Positions 59,961 through 64,000 of a stretch of DNA of 64,000 nt are shown one piece after another. The stretch comes from Gnetum montanum. Taxonomy: Eukaryota; Streptophyta; Gnetopsida; Gnetales; Gnetaceae. The notes under the pieces are model-generated. The model searched no databases. It was not told where the DNA came from and worked only from the letters and a program-made list of their open reading frames with translations. The DNA lies in assembly GCA_015680685.1 (NCBI GenBank), contig MNCI01010828.1, positions 690,009-754,008 on the forward strand. The letters are read 5' to 3'. The position numbers were made by a program, and so were the translations under genes. Every line of letters begins with the position of its first letter. The stretch's first letter is position 1.

Positions 59961-61057
59961 TGTTGATGTTAAGGGTTAAGAACTTATAAGAGGGGTTAAA
60001 TAAGTTTCCCAATTAAAACCAATAATGCAACCAAAAACCACACATAATTTTTATGTGGTTCTCCACATGGCTACCTCCACACTAAGATGGTAGAATCCTT
60101 GCACATCTCTAGACTTTGTTCCTTAGAAAAATGTGATTTCAAGGATGCCACAATCTTTACAAGATTTGAGTTCCGCTTAGAGTTTTTTCTCGGTGGAAAA
60201 AAACTCAACCCTACAAGGTTCCAACTAGCTCAAATGTGGTTTAAAGGATCTTACAATCTTTGTAAAATGTGAGTTTCACTTTAGAGTGTTTTGTCACTGC
60301 AAAACCACTCAACCCGTCAAGGTCCAAATGAGCTCAATAAAGATGCCTTCCCATAATAAGTACATCAACCGCATAGGGCTTACAAGAAAGAAGAAAAGAA
60401 TCAAGGAAAAAGTGTAACTCAATTTACAAATTCCTTGCAATGAAGGCTTTTAAAATAATGAACACAATACAAATTATTGGAATAATGAAGAACAAAGTTA
60501 GTTTTCTTGAGGCTTACAATGCTCAATATTCAATGAATAGTGATTGTTAATTTCCCAAGAATTCCACTTTGTCTTATACCCTTTAAGATTCTAAAAAATC
60601 CATGGAATTCATGCAACAACTATGAAACAACTAGCTTAGACATCTAATTTGAAATTGAGACATCTATCTATATTCAACCTTAATTGAGGAGATATTTCTA
60701 CTTGGAAATATAGATGTCTACACTTGAACATCTACCCTTAGATGTCTATCTCAGGAGGTAGACATTTGCTATTAATTGGAGATGTCTACTCTACAAGATC
60801 ACTGTTGAATTTTGGATCATGGCTCTATCTTTTTAGCATCTTGAAAATCCTTAGGACATCTTCATTTAGTTTGTAGACTCTGTTTGAATTTTAGCTCTCA
60901 TAGTTTCTTCTTAGCTCCTATTTTGACAGCTTGACATAGCTCTCATTTTGAAATCTTAGCATGATATGTTCCATCTTGGCCTTGTTAAAATATAAGAGCA
61001 AACACATTTCTACATTCTTCATTTTCTATAAGGTTTTGACATACCAAAAGGTCAACA
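59961..61057 (-). mobile_element. Copia-type LTR (3' LTR of a minus-strand element)
   Basis: 1097 bp with ends TGTTGATG...GGTCAACA. Just right of it, atctcccccttat (61058-61070) is a polypurine tract on the minus strand (ATAAGGGGGAGAT), the classic Copia arrangement. The interior of that element would extend right to about 63.56 kb, where a Ty3 LTR interrupts it. Confidence 0.7.
60131..60337. repeat. 103-bp tandem duplication inside the Copia-type LTR
   Basis: Units 60131-60233 and 60234-60337 share acaatctttacaagatttga / acaatctttgtaaaatgtga and end ...agctcaa. Confidence 0.85.
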
Positions 61058-63563
61058 ATCTCCCCCTTATTGGCGATTACCAAAACTTATGAAAATGGTT
61101 TAGTACATTCCATANTATATAATTATATGATAAACAATAAAAGCATAGACATAATCTATCTTCATAATGCAATGAACATATTACAACCTATCTCCAAAGA
61201 TATATCATAAAAGAGATAAACATCATATACCTCATAACTTGCACGACCAATCACAAAACTCTTCCTCTTTTTGGACAACACACAAAAGATGGGGAACATG
61301 ATAAAGTATCATAAGATAAAATTGCCATCATATGTACATAAATATTTAGCAAAGGAGGAAAATGTGATGGATATTGATTAAAGAGTACATATTATTCAGC
61401 ATAGTGTTCTAGGGATGATGATGAAAGATCAAATTCCATTAAGAGCTACCCCTAATATGTTCATAGACCTAGTTAAGATTAGATAATTAATGAGGCACAA
61501 TTAATCCAATTCTTTTAATTGATATTCAATGAGTCATTAGTAACATCATATCTTATGATTTGAAATAACTACAAAATATACTCATTCCATTTTATGTTCT
61601 TAGATTTTGAAAAGATCAAGGCTACATAACCATGCATGTTGAGAGAATCTAGATAAATATGCATGAAGACTGTAAAAGATAAAAATCAAGATACACCATA
61701 TAGTCTTCTTCTATTACCAATACTATGTAAAAGTTCATTAAGTCTTTCTTAATTTAGTTTCCACATTCAAAAGATATAGCAATTCCATGCCAAGGAGAGT
61801 GAATATATGTACAATCAATTATTGAGAAATAGATCAAATCTTACAAGAGTGTCAAAGAACATAACTTATCATGGTAAATGTTAAATATCAGAAATAGCCA
61901 AGCATATCTTCACCAAAAGGTTCATAAACCAATTTTAAGATAATCATTTTGAAAGCAAATCTCTATATAGAATATACATATTTTATTTGTAATTTACAAG
62001 ATTACTTGTAAATGCCTTATCATGAATACCTTTACTTGTTGAAATATGTCATTGAAAGTGATTTAGATCCCTTAGGTGAGTACATAACAACTCATATTTT
62101 TAATAATAGGCTTAAATGAACCATATATGATACCCAAAATGATACAGTCTTATCATACATAAAGTTAAACATGTATCATTAATTTCTTAACATAGTGCTC
62201 AAAAAGTAAATTGACATATCCTTGTAGAGTTCAAGTTCTTGCACAAACAAAGGTCATTTTTAGGTATAGATCCTAGAGATTTTGAAAAAGTTATTTATTC
62301 TTTTACCTTTGTAACCTTACTAGATATTAGTATGAATATACTCTTTTCTTACTGATTTCTTGATAAGGGTGCTAGGGATTGGGGTGTGTACCATTAATAA
62401 CATGTTATAGAAAGAATCTTCAAAGATCTCCTTTCATAGATGCTCCCTTGCATATATGTCTAATCTTCTTGAATCATCTTTTGTAGAGAGAGTGGTAGTC
62501 TCCCCTTAAGCCTTTTAGGATCTTCAAGCCTTTTTTCAATAAGGAATGTCTTTATAGAAGCACCAACAATATTTAACTTTTGTAATGTATCCATTGGCTA
62601 ATCAATTATACATGAGTCACTTACCTTTGTAGAGATAAATTTTTGTGTCTTACCAATAAATCTATATAGTCACATTAAGATGAAGTATGAAGATTTTTGA
62701 ATTTTAAAGTCTCTCATTAGTAGTATCTCTACTAGATGATAAATATCATAGGTTATTACTAATAACAAAATAAAAGAATTCTTGAAAAGTTCAAGAATTT
62801 TGGTCAAGGAACTTAACTTCTTCAAATCATCTCACACTCATCATAAAACAACTTTCAAGCCCATTGTATACCAACAAATAATAGAAGCTAAACCATGGGT
62901 ATGCAAATGTATCAATATTAGGAAATGATGAACACTTACCAAACCTTACCTAGAAAACACTTTTTATTGATAGACATTAACTTTTGTTGGTCATATGCTA
63001 CAGCTCAACATCTTGGAAGATTAGGTGATATTTTCTTTGGTGGCCAAAGAATCCAAAGAGCATCTATCCAAAGAATTTCTTGTGTACTAATATTTATAAA
63101 CAAAAACCAATCTACATTAAGTCTAGAAAGCAAAGGAATGAAGACTTACCATTACTTACCTTGCTTACTTTCTAGCATGAGCATGATTAATGGAGTTTGA
63201 GATGAGGTCCTCCATCATAGAGTACCTCATTTCCATGCAACTTTTCTTTTCTTTCATTAGCACTTTTGTATGTATCCTTAAACTCATGTGAGATTCCTTC
63301 TTTTTCATGTTCATGTTCTTTAAAGTGGAAGAACTTATAATTTCTCATAGTTATAGGTCTTGATCCATTAATTTCATAGGTGACTATTTCTTCCTCTTAT
63401 TCATCTATTTTGCATGCTTTTGTATCCTGTAAGATACACTTACTAGACTGCTCTTGACAAGATCAAGTAGTCACACTATTTTGCTCTATATATGAATGAT
63501 AATATCCTTGTCCACATACTTTACAGCAAAAATATAAAGGATCTCTAATTTGGATATTATTAT
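61058..63563 (-). other. Interior of the minus-strand Copia-type element, no domain recognised
   Basis: Polypurine tract at the left end. Minus-strand fragments such as DPLYFCCKVCGQGYYHSYIE (63.48-63.54 kb) and KFFHFKEHEHEKEGISHEFK (about 63.3 kb) look like protein with stops but match no family known to me. An isolated N is at 61115. Confidence 0.4.
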
Positions 63564-64000
63564 TGATGAGACGTGATATGCACTGAGCCACGATATCGCG
63601 GCCGCCGCAATATCGCATCCCCCGCGATATCACGTCGTCCCCTGCGATATTGCGTACACGATATCACGGTTCGTCGTCACATCTATAAAGAAGAGGTGGC
63701 ACTCCCTTCATTTTCCAATCCTAGTTAGAAGTAGCGAAGCTCTGGCAGTTTGAACACTCCAGAGTTAGATTAATTTCCCATGTGCCCGCAGTAGGAGTCC
63801 TAGAGTGAACGGCTCTTTATTCGAGCAACTTTGTAACCTGAACACAAGTTGTGTATGGAAATAAAGAAGAACTTGATTGGATAAACCTTGCAGTACATGG
63901 TTTTATTTTATTGTTATTTATTGCTTTCCTAGTACGCACGAGTACGACTTGATTACGAGCATCTACGGATGTGTACGGCTAATCAAGGAATCGGCTGCTC
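63564..64000 (+). mobile_element. Ty3 LTR, cut by the window end
   Basis: Starts TGATGAGACGTGATATG and continues to the window edge. Its downstream part matches 59164-59953 (tagcgaagctctggcag, cagtaggagtcctagagtg, ggataaaccttgcagtacatgg). Preceded by attat, the candidate left target duplication. Confidence 0.82.

Noticed and set aside
62925-63200. 91-codon plus-strand open stretch as a gene
   Set aside because: No family similarity known to me; it lies in a minus-strand retroelement interior and has a weak start context.
59164-64000. 59164-59953 and 63564-end as the LTR pair of one element
   Set aside because: No primer site follows 59953, a near-perfect target duplication flanks the first LTR alone, and the sequence between carries a Copia-type LTR in the other orientation.
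1-64000. tRNA, rRNA or other structural RNA genes
   Set aside because: No cloverleaf or rRNA core words seen on reading; only tRNA-complementary primer sites of retroelements were found.

Overview
This window is nuclear DNA from a seed plant, probably a flowering plant; I cannot name the species. The evidence is one spliced phytocyanin (plantacyanin-type) gene surrounded by nested plant retrotransposons and a Helitron, with AT-rich, low-gene-density sequence between them. There is no bacterial, organellar, rRNA or tRNA gene content.

Layout. (1) 0.16-4.7 kb: relic of an autonomous Helitron on the minus strand (PIF1-type helicase, Helitron N-terminal domain), with its middle replaced by a scrambled inverted/direct block. 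(2) 4.7-8.0 kb: non-coding, with a 198/187-bp tandem duplication and a (GA)18 tract. (3) 8.03-17.4 kb: a decayed Ty3/gypsy element on the minus strand with two LTRs, a tRNA-Asp-type primer site, and gag, protease, RT, RNase H and integrase relics. (4) 18,293-35,146: a 16.85-kb Tat-type Ty3 element with 1.54-kb LTRs and an exact 5-bp target duplication (TAATC). Its gag-protease is on the plus strand. Its RT is truncated, followed by a second (archaeal-type) RNase H and an integrase. Between protease and RT sits an unrecognised multi-exon gene in ANTISENSE orientation. (5) 36,429-37,202: the only apparently functional host gene, a two-exon phytocyanin whose intron starts with GC instead of GT. 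(6) 37,276-40,132: a small non-autonomous LTR element, 73 bp behind the phytocyanin stop codon. (7) 42.1-43.5 kb: a minus-strand relic of a second Tat-like element. (8) 44.7-59.2 kb: a probable large LTR-flanked element with a tRNA-Met-type primer site. It contains a nested 5-kb Copia-like element, itself interrupted by a Ty3 solo LTR, and a second antisense multi-exon gene relic directly before the right LTR. (9) 59.2-64 kb: another Ty3 solo LTR, a Copia-type LTR, and the start of a further Ty3 LTR at the window edge.

Two themes join the parts. First, coding relics are killed mainly by in-frame stops explicable as C-to-T changes (CAG to TAG, CAA to TAA, CGA to TGA), with few frameshifts. This is the pattern expected of long-methylated, deaminating transposon DNA. 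Second, two unrelated LTR elements each carry an intron-containing gene in antisense orientation whose splice junctions still join in frame. I recognise neither protein family, and they are the best candidates here for something undescribed. All translations, alignments and boundaries were made by eye; no database search was run.
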